64,000 nt of DNA from the NCBI GenBank assembly GCA_948146395.1, contig OX411544.1, positions 34,554,457 to 34,618,456 of the forward strand, written 5' to 3'. Source of the stretch: Fragum whitleyi. Its lineage: Eukaryota; Mollusca; Bivalvia; Cardiida; Cardiidae. The position numbers and the translations under genes are program-made. Within the stretch, counting starts at the first letter, position 1. The number at the start of each line of letters is the position of its first letter. Of this stretch, positions 42,473-54,212 are shown piece by piece. Under the pieces are notes generated by a model that did no database searches, was not told the DNA's origin, and saw only the letters and a list, made by a program, of their open reading frames with translations.

Positions 42473-44294
42473 TAATCAAATGGTTGTTCCATATTCATTT
42501 CAACCTATACTCTTTAAGAAAACTTGAAGTATATTTTTATTTCTTTGAAGACATATCTACCATAGAAAAACTTTCCAAGTACATGTATTTCTTCAACTAT
42601 GTGAATCAAGCAATACTAGAGCAGCATCGCGTTGCCTTAGTCAGATATTTTCTCCGTGGTATTAAAATAAATACCGGTAATCATTATCTTGATATGCATC
42701 ACCTTTTTAGTATATATGTATGGTCAGCAAGAAAGTCCCTCCTTTAGCCATAACGAACCCTCAATACATACATGCTTCCATTGAATAGGGACACTTTTTC
42801 AAGGACTTTTGTTTGCACTGGGTAGGTTGTGCAAAATTAAAACAAGAATCAGATGACCATGCCTTATGGTGTTCTTTACCAAACATGCATTTCCCGAGGC
42901 AGCAAGATATAATTCAAATCTGCAAGATTACATGTACACAGATTACTGTTAAGTCGATGCAATTTAACAGACATCCAATATCGTGCATTTCATTAAAATT
43001 ACAGGTTCCTATGATTTGGTCTAGTCCATGATGTTTCTTTTATAGACATAAATGCACCTGTTTAGAGATTAGAACATGTCAACACGAAATGATAAAGTTG
43101 TTGTAAATGATATGAATTTTCGGTAACTGATTTCTATGAAAAATTAAACAAAATAGATAAAAGATAATATAACTATATATGTGACAAAAATTTGTTTGTA
43201 ATGAGCGTTGCAAACTATATGCATGTGTCTAAGTATCCCCTCTTTTACTTGATTTTTAAGAAGATTCAATATTTGTTTTAAAAAAAATGCAGCAAAAGAA
43301 ATGTCATTTTTTTGTGAATCTTATGGGTTATTATGAGAGCTCACACAAATTCCAAAATGACCCTAGAGAACATGGACATGCAAGTATTCCACGCCAACCC
43401 ATACTTTATATCAAACAGGGCTTAAGAAATCATCTCGAAACAAACAATGTTTTTCTCCGTTAACCCACTGATATAAAACACCAAAAATGTTATTTTGGGG
43501 CTCTGTAGGAGCCCATAAGATGGTGACATAAGCTTTTAAAACATTGATTTTTGCATATTTTTTTCTCCAATCCACACTAAATAACCAGCCAAACCAAAGA
43601 AATCATTTTAGGAAAAATTTCACATCTCCTGAGCCCTCTTCTAGGAAAATACCTATTTTGCTCATATGGGCTCCTTTGAGAGCCCATAAAATCGGGAAAT
43701 GGGCTCGGAAAATTTGGACCCGCATAGTTTGCGATTACTTGACCCATAAACAATCAATTAAAACCAAAAAATCAATTTCAGCACAAAAATCCTACGGGAG
43801 CCCGTTTTCGTACATAAGGAACCGCACTAAAATGGACAATTTAAACGAGTTGTGGCTACATGGGATTGATACGTAAAAACTTAAATCAAATCTCTCCCTC
43901 TACCTAAATCTCTATCCTTTCACATATATTTTTATTATACTGCAAAGAAAATTCTAGCATTTTCATTGATTAATGCTGATCTGACAAACATTGATATCTA
44001 CGGCCGCTCCGGTATAACTTCTAATGTTTCCTTAAGGCGCCTCACCGTGAACATAGACAAAAAATCGAAACGGTAATAGCAGCCATGCTTCTTTCCCTTC
44101 GCTGATAACACGACCCGAATATATATACACTAGATTACTATTGAAAAGCATGTAAGTTAATAATGTGCGAATAAAAATGATATAGATGTCAATAAATACC
44201 TTAAGTTTTACAAATCTGTCCATTTAAAGTACCAAGTTTCTCACAGGTTCAGTGAACAAACGCTTCCATATCACAACAGCGCAGTGTAGTAGTG

Positions 44295-44320
44295 TGACGT
44301 CACAATTATATATGACGTCA
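44295..44320. promoter_or_regulatory. pair of perfect CRE palindromes
   Basis: TGACGTCA occurs at 44295-44302 and 44313-44320. They match the CREB/ATF consensus. No adjacent gene start is evident. Confidence 0.5.
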
Positions 44321-44423
44321 CTTTATATGCTAATTTTTCATAGGGGCGCATTAAGGGATATTGGTGGTTTAAACGAAATTAATAAATTCGTAATACGGTT
44401 TCTTGCCTGGGTATATGACGATT

Positions 44424-44583
44424 TATTCCCGGCAGTAAAAATGATGTCAACCCTCGCCTACGGCTCGGGTGACATCATTTTTTCTAGCCGGGAATAAGTA
44501 ATAGTTATAGTTCATTTCTGACAATTTACGCGATATAACCTAAGCGGAGCGCAAGGTTATACGCGTAAATTGTCAGAATATGA
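44424..44583. mobile_element. double-hairpin insertion flanked by GATTTA
   Basis: Hairpin 1 pairs TTCCCGGC..AAAATGATGTCA with TGACATCATTTT..GCCGGGAA around CTCGCCTACGGCTCG. Hairpin 2 pairs AGTTATAGTTCAT and CTGACAATTTACGCG with CGCGTAAATTGTCAG and ATGAACTATAACT. GATTTA lies on both sides and occurs once in the uninterrupted right arm, so it is a plausible 6-bp target duplication. Confidence 0.7.
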
Positions 44584-44903
44584 ACTATAACTGATTTACC
44601 GATCGACTTATTTTTTCATCAAATAACGCTAGTTCAATTGAGTTGCACGTCAATCAATGATGTCATCCATTTTTGTTTCGCCATACATTCTTCAATCAAA
44701 TCGAGGTCAACAGAAAGTGGGAGGAGCGAATTATTATTTGGTCATTTGGCGAGACAAAATCAGTTGAGAACGTTCGGTGAACAAAACCTCGTGATAGCTG
44801 CTAGGGGATTTTGTATTCTTTTTACCGGTAGTTAGTTTTTTGCGGACAATTTTCCTTATTTTAGGGATTATTGTATTTTTAGAAAATCTATCGTGACATA
44901 TTC

Positions 44904-45170
44904 AGCCGCGCAGTTTTAGCTCGTCGGACTATCATTCAAATGATCCCGGGTTCGAACCCCGACGATGGCACTCCTGCTTTACGACTATTTGTCTCCCACC
45001 TGTGGGTCGCTAATCATAGATCTATGTGGGATAGCAGCTGAAAACTAGTAAAGAAATGGTACTACTGGGGTAAGAAATGTCAGGAATTCATTGTTAGGTG
45101 CTCCAGCCGCCGCAATATAACTGAAGAATTGTTGAAAGCGGTGTTAAACCCCATACAAACAAACAAAACC
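44904..45170 (+). mobile_element. tRNA-derived SINE, family B (best copy)
   Basis: A near-complete head with A-box-like TTTTAGCTCGTCGGACT and B-box CCGGGTTCGAACCCCGACGA. Then TTAGGTGCTCCAGCCGCCGC and the tail CCCATACAAACAAACAAAA. Confidence 0.85.
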
Positions 45171-46069
45171 ACGATATTCATTATCAATACTATAAAGTTT
45201 GCAACAAGACGTTAGTAGAAAACATTCAGAGTGCATTGAAAAGCTCTAGTTACCAATTTTTGGTTTTTAACCGATACGTCAGTTTAACGGGTGACACAGG
45301 CTTTTGATATTAACCAGCTATCACAGGCATAACATGCTTCGATCGCTTTCTTTTTGCAACTATTTATATCCCTAGAATCCTTTTAGTAGGCATCTTGTAT
45401 CTTTTCCACACTTATTTTGCATACATGTACCTTTCATATGAACATTTGATTGCATTTTGTTAAGATCGGGACCTTTAGAACGACTTAATCAAAATGTCGT
45501 TCAAAAGATTCAGAGTATTCATTTTAAAAAGGAGGTGAGATTTAAATCGTTTCAACCCTGTCGTCTTTTTCTTTTTTATGTCAATGTGAAAATGTGGAGT
45601 ACAGAAAGGCTTGGTTCGAGCAAATACGTCGATGTCATTCTTCCTGCTGTAAACCATATAGATTGATATTTTACTATCAGAATTATTGTTTTATCCGCTA
45701 AATCTTGCCTTGATTAACATGCGGACAAATTATTCAAGAATTTTTCTTCTCCTTTTAATGAGTAATTGTGTATAATCATTACTTCAAAAGAACATTCATA
45801 AAACGTTTTTTTTAATCATGAATACTCGATTACAAGTTAAGGGTCTTTCGGGACTTTTTATCAGACAAGATTATGACGTCACTGTCTGGTTTTGAATGTA
45901 GTCTCCGCCCATTATGACCTAAAGTCAAGTAGCTCACTTATTTGAACAGATCGTCAGGTTATGGGATATATTTTTTGAATTTCAAACAAAATAGCGACCT
46001 TTCATTGGTCGAAAAAATAGGGCGATCGGTAAATCGTCATATACCCCGGCAAGAAACCGTATAATCTAT

Positions 46070-46610
46070 CGTATATGATAATACATCTATCATTCATCTA
46101 TGCAGTTGTACCAAAAGTTGAAATGAAAATTATTATTTTGGTTCGAAAATAGATAAAATACTTTAACCACCATTTTATCTATCTCGGAAAATTCGCTCTA
46201 TGTCGAAGAACCTTCAGGTGTCTGAAAGACTGAAAAAGGGTTACATATCCTTTGTCAATCAGAGCATAAATTTGCGAATCGAAACGGCAATTTATACCGG
46301 GCTGACTGTTGAGCTACGTCATTTTGTTTCAAACATTTTGTAGATTGGAGACTTACTTATACGTTGAGACTACAGCTGTAGTTAAGAGCCAGGGCGCCAA
46401 CCATCACTGTGCCACATGTCTAAGCCAATATATTTTGAAGATAAATGACGTTTTAATACCAAGGGGATGGGAGGTCAAAGCGCCAGCGGTATATCAACTA
46501 AAAAGCCTTAAGGAACAAATTGGCTAGAGGAAAAACGGCGAGGAATCACTTGACACAACCTTTTTGATAATTTTTCAATAAGTCTGTAAATACTTGGTCA
46601 AATTGAAAAA
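46070..46610. other. no gene seen
   Basis: AT-rich spacer upstream of the first acetyltransferase gene; no convincing ORF or repeat. Confidence 0.3.
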
Positions 46611-46617
46611 AAAAAAG

Positions 46618-46752
46618 ATTTGCTGGATGTGGTATATCTATTAAACCTTTGCCGATTAAAATGTTATTGACGACCAAGTAAAATTTTACTTGGTCGTCAA
46701 TAACTTTTTTTATCAGAAGATTGATAAAACAAAATGTCGCATCCAGCAATTT
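46618..46752. repeat. MITE-like inverted repeat with perfect 42-bp central palindrome
   Basis: 46663-46704 is perfectly palindromic (GTTATTGACGACCAAGTAAAA and its inverse). Outer TTGCTGGATG/CATCCAGCAA arms frame it. Lies about 300 bp before acetyltransferase gene 1. Confidence 0.8.
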
Positions 46753-46985
46753 CCTGACATTTTTCACCCTTCTTTTTTTTCAAACTGAAATCTTAATGGT
46801 CACAAATTATTAATAAATAGAATTTTCTGAAATACATGTGTCACGAAATTCTTTGCCGTTTTTCCCAAGTCAATTTGTCCCCTATTAGCCTAAATATTTC
46901 AACTTACACAGGGTCAAAATCTAGTTGTTGTCTGCCAATGGGTGCAGATAAGCTTCCCATGTTAGATATGTAGGCCATACACATT

Positions 46986-47054
46986 ATGCTATCAGGCCTG
47001 ACATTTATACGTGTATTTTTGGATATTAAGAGACTTCTACTAAAAATCTACAGA
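46986..47054 (+). promoter_or_regulatory. conserved upstream/5' leader block, acetyltransferase gene 1
   Basis: ATGCTATCAGGCCTGACATT, ACGTGTA and TTTGGATAT precede the start codon and recur in the same order and spacing before gene 2 (54074-54141). Probably 5' leader or proximal promoter kept since duplication. Confidence 0.5.
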
Positions 47055-48661
47055 ATGAAATCAAGAGAGGAATTGGAAAAGGTACTTGTTATAGTTTTTG
47101 TTGTTTGTTATTATTTATTTACAACTTATTTCTTATGCTTTAACTATCTTCAAAACCTATAGTTACAGTAAACAACATCGTGAAATTGACAAGGTGAATG
47201 ATTATGGAATGATTTAGGAATGAAATTTAATGAATGTGTGGAGCGAGTTCTGTGTGAATTTTATGGGAGGTAATCCAGTATTGCAAATTTTGTTCAGGAT
47301 GAACAAAATTTGCAATAATGATTACCTCCCTTTAATAAAATATGCATACAAGTTCTATAGATAGATTCTTATTTCTTCAAGAACCTATTAGATGCTTACA
47401 ATTTCAATTTATTAAGTCATATCCCGATTTTTTCCAGGCTATTTTCATTTTGAACGAAGTTGTTGTTATATGTTTTTCAGTGAGTTTGGAGCGATTTTGA
47501 ATGGTTTGAGTGAGTGTCTGGAATGAATGAATGGAGCGCTGAGTGAGCGATTTAGAATGGTTTTGATTGAGTTAAATGTCAATTTCACGATGTAATTAAC
47601 TGTATCTTTATACGAGATAGAACACACTTACGCTACAGCGACCAACTTAGTAAATTGTAATTGTGATTTAAGGAGATGTTATTTAGAAAGTTTGAAAAAG
47701 AAGTGTGGCCTCTCTAGCGAAATGAGACCATCAGAAACGCTTAAATTATATTTGTGACCAGTCCCACAAAAGGGGACTATCTGATTTTTTTTAAAATGGA
47801 TTGCTTCCAGTAGACGTGAACAAGAGTTTTGGGTTCTAAGTTCTTGAACTATCCCTGCTCCACCCTCATGTCCCTCAAACAAATCAAAAAGAAAAAGGAA
47901 AACCGTGTATTATCTCTGAATTCGCATGCGCGAAACTATTGCCGAACTATAGTATTGAGTTCTTTTTTTTAATGTTGTAGATCGTAGAATCACTGAACAA
48001 AAAGTACACGTTCGAGGATGCCCATATAGAGCTTGCATCAGACGCCAAGATGGATGCCATCATGAAGTTTGTACGAGAGGAATTTGTACCCGATGAACCA
48101 CTGAGTAAAGCCGTTGGTGTAGAATTTGACGACGAAGCTGATAGATTTGTTAGGTCCATGCTTAAGGAAAATATATCTCTACTTCTTGTAAATGATAGTT
48201 CAGATGAAATTATAGCTATTCGTCTCTCAAATACATCAAAAAAGATAGGGGACTCAGTGGATATGTCTAAACTGAAACATGAGAAATATCAGATACTGAT
48301 AAAGTTCTTAGGTCATAAGGATAAGGAACTCAACGCATATGATAAATTTGAAGTGGACACCCTAATTCACTTTTTAATGCTCGGAGTCGATCGAAGGTAC
48401 AGGAAGAAAGGACTTGCGTCGAAATTGATGGCCGCAGCTGTGGAGTTTTACTCGAAGCTTGGATTGGAAAGGACTGTTTTGAAAGGAGAAGGGTCGTCTA
48501 ACTTTTCTAAAAGAGCGTACGAAAAATGTGGTTTCGAGATTCTACATGAGTTTCTTTATGATGAGTATGAGGTAGACGGAGAGGTTGTGTTTAAGAATAT
48601 GGGTGAACACAAGTCATGTAGAATTTATGCAAAGTTGTTGCCTGATAACAATTTGCCCTAG
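47055..48661 (+). CDS. GNAT acetyltransferase, insect-type arylalkylamine N-acetyltransferase-like, paralogue 1
   Basis: Two exons: 47055-47081 (MKSREELEK, donor AAAAG|GTACTT) and 47981-48661 (acceptor TTTTTTTTAATGTTGTAG), joined in phase 0 to give 235 residues. The family transfers acetyl from acetyl-CoA to amines. The order of motifs is EEFVPDEPLSKAVG (residues 42-55), recalling the DEPL segment of insect arylalkylamine/dopamine N-acetyltransferases, then MLGVDRRYRKKGLASKLM (142-159) with the R-x-x-G-x-A acetyl-CoA loop (RKKGLA at 150-155), then SNFSKRAYEKCGFEIL (182-197), the usual C-terminal GNAT helix and strand. No signal peptide or membrane segment, so cytosolic. The substrate cannot be inferred. 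Short first exon and start are confirmed by the same exon before paralogue 2. AATAAA near 48887 may serve for polyadenylation. By hand count exon-2 proteins of the paralogues differ at 47 of 226 positions, mostly in the first 130. Confidence 0.9.
47166..47602 (+). mobile_element. MITE family M, copy 12 (in intron of acetyltransferase gene 1)
   Basis: Reference-quality copy. Ends CAGTAAACAACATCGTGAAA and TTTCACGATGTAATTAACTG, each beside TA. The left arm has repeated GGAATGA and GTGTGGAGCGAG; the hairpin pairs GGGAGGTAATCC-TATTGCAAATTTTGTTCA with its inverse; the right arm has GAATGAATGGAGCGCTGAGT. It starts 85 bases after the exon 1 donor. Non-coding; TA target and structure suggest a Tc1/mariner-type mobiliser, not proven. 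Confidence 0.9.
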
Positions 48662-48664
48662 ATA

Positions 48665-49550
48665 AAGACGATTGGTTATAAAGAATAACTTGACTGTAAC
48701 AACGTTACGACCTCTGAGCCTTTTATGTTAGCATATTAGTGTTTGTGCTATGAAATTATAAATGAATAAGATAGATGGATACATGTACTATATTTAGATA
48801 ACGTTTCAGCGATCCATTGCATTGAAAAAGTTGTTGCAAAACGACTTTGGTGCGACGCCATCGACGTCTCGTTGAAACAGATCTGTAATAAAATTACGGC
48901 AATTTTTGAAAAAGAGTTTTACGTTAACGATTTAAGGTAGAGATATATCTTGTTAGATTAAAACCATTTTTGTTGTGAAAATCGCTTAATCGGGCCGCCA
49001 ATTAACCACTGAGTAATACAAAGTGTATCCCTTTGACGGGAATTTTTATGAACTCAGTTTTGATGGTACCTCGACTCTATTGAAGTTATTTGTCCAAACA
49101 GATTTTCAGTGAGAAATCTTCTGGTTTCAATCTTTGCCAAAGTGGTCTGTGGCCTCAAATAAAAAAACAATTCTGTTGAAACGGAATAAACAATTTTGTT
49201 GGTGATCTTTGAAGTGTTAAGTTTTCTTTTTTTCTCAGTATATTTTATTTTGTGTTCGCCATTATGACATAAATATAGGACAAAATATATGCACACACAC
49301 ACACATGGTTAAATGAAAATGTCTTGGGACTAGTAAAATATTTTAATGTTAATTTAATTAAATATACATAAATATAAGTTGTATTTTGACGGATGAATTA
49401 CTGTATTACAGTTTAGGCTCTTTCCCTAAAGATCTAAAAGGTGAATGTGATGGCTAGACAGCTGTGGCGAAAATGCAAAATGTCTATTTTGCGCAAGTTT
49501 ACGAAAAGCAAAGAAAATAAATGAAATAAAAAATTTTTTTTAAAAAAATC
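48665..49550. other. no gene seen; 3' flank of acetyltransferase gene 1
   Basis: Contains an AATAAA at about 48887 and a (CA)n tract near 49290. Otherwise AT-rich sequence without convincing ORFs. Confidence 0.4.
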
Positions 49551-50103
49551 GTAAAACTGTGTTGAAGAAAACGTAGAGAGACAATGGTAAGAGTGTGATA
49601 ACGAAAAAAGTAAGAAAATAATAGTGAAACTTTCGGGGCTCGTGCTTGACCCTTAACCAGGCTTTTGACACCAAATAATTCCATTTTGACCCTCAAAAAA
49701 TTCCTTTATAGAATCATAAAGCGTCGACATAACCAATAAAGTGTCTCAGGACACTTTATTGGTTATGTTAAATCATTTATGTAGATAATTTAAACTGCTT
49801 AACTGATAAATATGTAAGTTTGCACGCTTTTTGACCCCTTAAAAACAGTTTGGACCCCCTCCCCCCTATGTTTTATGGTCACTGGGTCGATGGCTCCTGT
49901 AATTGAAAATTCAAGCCGTGGAAAGTATGATGACGACAGGGACAAAAACCAATCGTAAGACGGTGATGAAGAAAACGTAGAGAGACAATGGTTAGAGTGT
50001 GGTGACAAAAAAAAGAGGAAAAAAATGGTGAAATATGATGCCAAGAAGGCAGGAAACGATGATGAGAGTGTAATAATAAAAGTAAGACAATAAATGAGAC
50101 AGT

Positions 50104-50589
50104 ACTGTTACATCATGAAATTGACATTCATCTCAATCATTACCAATCTTAATCGTTCACTCAGCGATCCATTCATTCATTCATTCATTCATTCGTTCAT
50201 TCATTCATTCCAACCCCTCACTCAAATCAATCAAAAACGCTCAAAAATCACTAAAAAGATAAGGTCTGCAACTGCATTCAAAAAAGAAAGAAAAAAAAAA
50301 TAAACAAATAAAAATAAATATAAAAAATCGCGATCTCAGTACATTTATTGAAATTTTAAGCGTCTGATTGGTACTTGAAGAAATGGGAAGTTATTTATAA
50401 AACTTATTGGCATATCTTATTAATGGGAGGTTATAAATGTCACCAATTTTGTACATCCTGAACAAATAAGCTATGTTGGATTACCCCCCTTAAATTTCAC
50501 TCAAAACTCACTCCTTTCGCTCATTTAATTTCATTCCAAAGTCATTCCAAAATCAATCATCTTGTCAATTTCACGATGTTTTTAACAGT
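50104..50589 (-). mobile_element. MITE family M, copy 13 (with ATTC expansion)
   Basis: Left end CTGTTACATCATGAAATTGA, right end TTTCACGATGTTTTTAACAG. (ATTC)n at 50171-50212 and an A-rich stretch near 50280 enlarge it. Inserted into the minisatellite. Confidence 0.8.
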
Positions 50590-51119
50590 GTGATGTCTTA
50601 AAGCTAGGAAAGTAATGTTGAGCATCATTCGTAACACCACTCGGCCAATCTCACAATCTGTTGCAGTTTACGGAAAAACCCGAGTGATGTTCCGAATGGT
50701 TGAGGATGTGATGTGATGACGACTGACAGACAGGAAATTAGCGTGAAAGTAAGACGACCAAAGATTTGAAAATAATGATATGAGCGTGTTTACAAAAATT
50801 GTGATAACGAAAAAGTAGGGAAACAATGGTAATAGTGTGACGACAAAGGGGTAGGGAAACAATGATGAGAGTGATCTCTGACGAAAATGAAGGGAACAAT
50901 TGGAAGATCTCGACGACGAAAAATTATGGAAATAATGGTGTTGGTGTGATGACAAAAAGCATTCGGAACACCACTCGGCCATTTCCGTACACTGCAACAG
51001 ACCTCGGATGTATGTAAGGCGGATGGGAATGTAACAAAACCGTGCATTTTGTTAGGCGGAAACAGTATAAGAAAAACTAGCGCGGAAACAACCGGCGCTA
51101 TCTTTAGATTTACATATTT

Positions 51120-51210
51120 TACAGTAGAAAACGGCTGAAAAATCTTAATTTTTGAGAAAGACGAATCATTCTCAAGAATTAAAATGTTTCAGCCGTTATT
51201 TAAGAATCTA
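51120..51210. repeat. hairpin shared with 57520-57610
   Basis: AACGGCTGAAAAATCTTAAT facing TTAAAATGTTTCAGCCGTT, with GAGAA-GATCATTCTC inside. The same hairpin is in the second element copy. Confidence 0.7.
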
Positions 51211-52309
51211 AAGATATTTATATAAGGATACGATTTATCACGTCAGTGACTTAATCGAGTAGCATTGGACAAAAAGGAGAAACAGTGGTAAGAGTGTGAT
51301 GATGAAAATGTAGGGAAACAGTGGTAACAGCGTGATGGCGAATGGGTAGGGAAATGACGATGCGAGTATGATGTCAATAAAGGTAGGTTAACAATTGCAA
51401 AAATGCAATGATGAAAAACGACAAACAGTGGCGAGTTCACGATGAAGTAAACACCCGGGGTAACCCAATGCAGGGAACTCGGAGGATACAAGAATTTGGA
51501 GGTAAACAAAGAAAGACGGATGAATTACAGATCTGTATTTCTAACTATTCATCATTAAAAATCGAAACAATCATAATGCTGTAAAGTTTCAAATATTGAG
51601 TCAAGTAATCCAAGTCCCGGCAGGGGACTTTGTGTTGCCAGAAAAGAGTGTCCGTGTAAAGCTTCAAATACACCACAATGTAGTTGACAAAAATTGGATC
51701 AAAATATTGATCAATGTTTAATGTCGTCAATACATGATCAATTGTATTGTCAATTCGACAGTATTATTGTAAATCAACTTTATTTAAGACTACTTCAAAT
51801 TTCTTTTCAATAGTATTGCCAAATGAAATTGATCGTTTAATGGCATCTTAAGGCATCATTATTATCCGCCACTGAAGATAAACGTCTATTAGTATTATTT
51901 TGCGTCGATCCGTCTGTACGTCTATTCATCTCAAACCACATACCCCTTCATTTATGTACGGATTTTCATGAAACTTTCACAGAATGATTCTGATGTTGCG
52001 GTGTCAGAGAAAAGAGAGCATTCATGTGCATTTCCTTGGTAATACAATGCCTCAGTCAGATATGGATGGATTTGCATTACAACTGTCAAAGAATGTGTGA
52101 CATCGTATGGCTTGGTTCATGTTGTCACAGTTGGTTGATATTTTTTCTTATGGCTATACAAATATCCGTGTGATAACATCCCATATGATATATTTTATGA
52201 CACCACATAGTTATTTTAGAACAATGATAATATGCAGTAATTTTTAGAAACTTGCATTTTTGTTAGAAACATCTATGAAAAAAAGGCAAATAAAGGTTAT
52301 AAGATAAAT

Positions 52310-52450
52310 ATAATATATACTAAGTGTATTGTATGAAAAAATATTTAACTCGGTTGTGGGAATTGATAATTGTCTCGGCAGAGCCTCGACAACTATCAAT
52401 TCTCCCAACCTCGTTAGATATTTTTTTCATACAAAACACTAAGTACGTAA
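52310..52450. repeat. fold-back palindrome, family H variant (copy of 3722-3840)
   Basis: ACTAAGTGTATTGTATGAAA faces TTTTTCATACAAAACACTAA, with TTGATAATTGTC/GACAACTATCAA and a CTCGGCAGAGCCTCG centre. Confidence 0.8.
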
Positions 52451-52630
<180 letters not shown>

Positions 52631-52739
52631 CGTCTCTGAAAATGGGGATATAAATGTCAAAAAAATCTTGTTTGTTCAACTTCTGCATTTAGGATGGATA
52701 TGAGTTAAACCTCGAACGGAATGCTCCATATCATATGAC

Positions 52740-53400
52740 CATGTGCAAATTATCGCGCTTTGATAATATTGTGCCGCGTATTGAAAAAAAAACGAAAAAA
52801 AACCAACTGGCCAATTAATGTCGAATCGACGAAGAAAATCGTGTGTTTTCAAAGGGATGATATCTATCTATATCTCAGTGGAATAGTCTGCGTCTTTGAG
52901 TTATCTTTCTTTTAAATGGACTTTTTACAGATTTTTACTTTTTCGAACTACAGACTTATACATGTATACGAGTGAGTCTCTCAAAACCGCAATTGCCCCT
53001 ATCATTCTCAATGTTAAATTAATCTTTCATGCATGATCCGAACTTATAATATTCATAAGATGTCATCTTTTCTCTATCAGCATCTCATAAAATCGTAAAA
53101 TACAAATGTTCTTTTTCGACTTCAGCTTAACGTTAAAAGCTAGCTATGTTTCGCTTGAATAAGCTGAAGTTAAAACGTTTATATCGCCTTTTAGAGGTTT
53201 GCTGTTTGTTTCATGTGTTTAACCATTAATTTGGAGAAAACAAGACGTTTTTATATCTGTAAATAATCGGTGATTCTACGGAAAAGACCTACGAGTTAAA
53301 TAAGGGTGAAGAAAAAAAAAGCGTGTCAAATCGCATCTGGGTTGATGTGTCGTCAAAACATAACAGAAGGTGACGTTGCACAAAACAAAATCAACCAAAG
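52740..53400. other. no gene seen
   Basis: AT-rich; a short inverted pair GACTTCAGCTTAACGTTAAA / TTATTCAAG..AAGCTGAAGTTA lies near 53118-53175. No ORF of note. Confidence 0.35.
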
Positions 53401-53559
53401 ATTAAAACTGAAGGACTTTTTATAATTTGATAACAAAAATCAGTGTTTTACTGTGCTTTGTCATCAAATTATATGAATTTCCCAAAAGATCTATATGGAT
53501 TATCCGAAAGCATGAAAGGAATTGTTTTTCTTCAAGCGTAATGACCAAAGTACCCCGAG

Positions 53560-53660
53560 AAGCCGAATCGCACTCACACATACAAACACTCACATACACA
53601 CAAAAAAAACAAAAAAGAAAAACACCACACAAACACAGAAAAAAACACACCAAAATTACA
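53560..53660. repeat. CA/A-rich simple sequence
   Basis: Purely low-complexity ACACA and AAAAC repeats; both-strand ORFs here are spurious. Confidence 0.8.
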
Positions 53661-54073
53661 ACTCTTACGTCCGAGGTACTTCCAACTTTACGGAAAAGTC
53701 CGAGCGATGTTCCGAATGGTCGAAAAGGTATACTGCTACGGAGGTGAAGGAACGGGCCGGCGATCCTTTTTTGTCCCCTGTAAATATTTGAACATATATC
53801 GGGGGTCAAAATCAAGATGGCGGGTTAGGGGTACAGATAAACTTACCATATTCGATAAGAAGGTCTTATTCTTTCGTTTATTTGACCCGACTTTGACCCC
53901 TGTAGAAAAGTGCTTCAATAACAATTAACCGACATATTTTATCAATCAATAAAATATATATTACATTCACTACCGTTTGATATTCATTCCTATGAAAGCA
54001 CGTGCAAAGCCGAGTAGGAAAAAATTTTTAATTATCTTAATAGCAAGGGTCAGTTTCTGGTCAATAAAACACC

Positions 54074-54141
54074 ATGCTATCAGCCCCGACATTTAGTCGT
54101 GTACCTTTGGATATATGTAACGATTTCGTCTAGAATTCAAC
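54074..54141 (+). promoter_or_regulatory. conserved upstream/5' leader block, acetyltransferase gene 2
   Basis: ATGCTATCAGCCCCGACATT, CGTGTACCTTTGGATAT precede the start codon at the same spacing as in gene 1. Confidence 0.5.
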
Positions 54142-54168
54142 ATGAAATCAAGAGAGGAATTAGAAAAG
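54142..54168 (+). CDS. acetyltransferase paralogue 2, exon 1
   Basis: Encodes MKSREELEK, the same nine residues as exon 1 of paralogue 1, then donor AAAAG|GTAATG. Phase 0, partner exon 62937-63617. The nucleotide sequence differs from gene 1 by one base in 27 (TTG to TTA). Confidence 0.8.
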
Positions 54169-54212
54169 GTAATGAGATTTTCTCATTTATGAATTTTATT
54201 TTTCAGGTTTTA

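Larger units (their letters stand above)
39981..43829. mobile_element. 3.85 kb element with about 500-bp terminal inverted repeats
   Basis: The left arm, about 39981-40485, begins TAGTGCGGTGCCTTATGTA. The right arm, about 43320-43829, is its inverse (TAGTGCGGTTCCTTATGTA). The arms stay alignable through GAAATTGATTTTTTGG, CAAACTATGCGGGTCC, ATGGGCTCTCA, CATGTCCATGTTCTCT. TA at both edges could be the target duplication. The arms repeat GGGCTC...GAGCCC hairpins. The 2.8 kb interior has no recognisable transposase, so it is non-autonomous or decayed. Superfamily unknown. Confidence 0.8.
44391..46063. mobile_element. 1.67 kb inverted-repeat element containing a SINE and a nested double hairpin
   Basis: Left arm AATACGGTTTCTTGCCTGGG then TATATGACGATTTA; the right arm near 46026-46063 is the inverse (TAAATCGTCATATACCCCGG then CAAGAAACCGTAT). 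Once the insertion at 44424-44583 is removed, the left arm continues CCGATCGACTTATTTTTTC, matching the inverse of the right arm. A family B SINE lies inside (44904-45170). No transposase seen. Confidence 0.65.
49555..51455. repeat. diverged minisatellite with about 36-bp unit, interrupted
   Basis: Variants of GTGTGATGACGAAAAAGTAG then GGAAACAATGGTAAGA recur in blocks at about 49560-49640, 49930-50095, 50740-50960 and 51270-51450. Between them lie a MITE (50104-50589), an 18-bp-armed hairpin (about 49725-49770) and an element end (50640-50700) and start (50960). Units are degenerate, so it is old. Confidence 0.65.

Noticed and set aside
50668..51509. Minus-strand ORFs of 85-109 codons rich in Ser, His and Phe
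   Set aside because: They are reverse translations of a degenerate 36-bp minisatellite.
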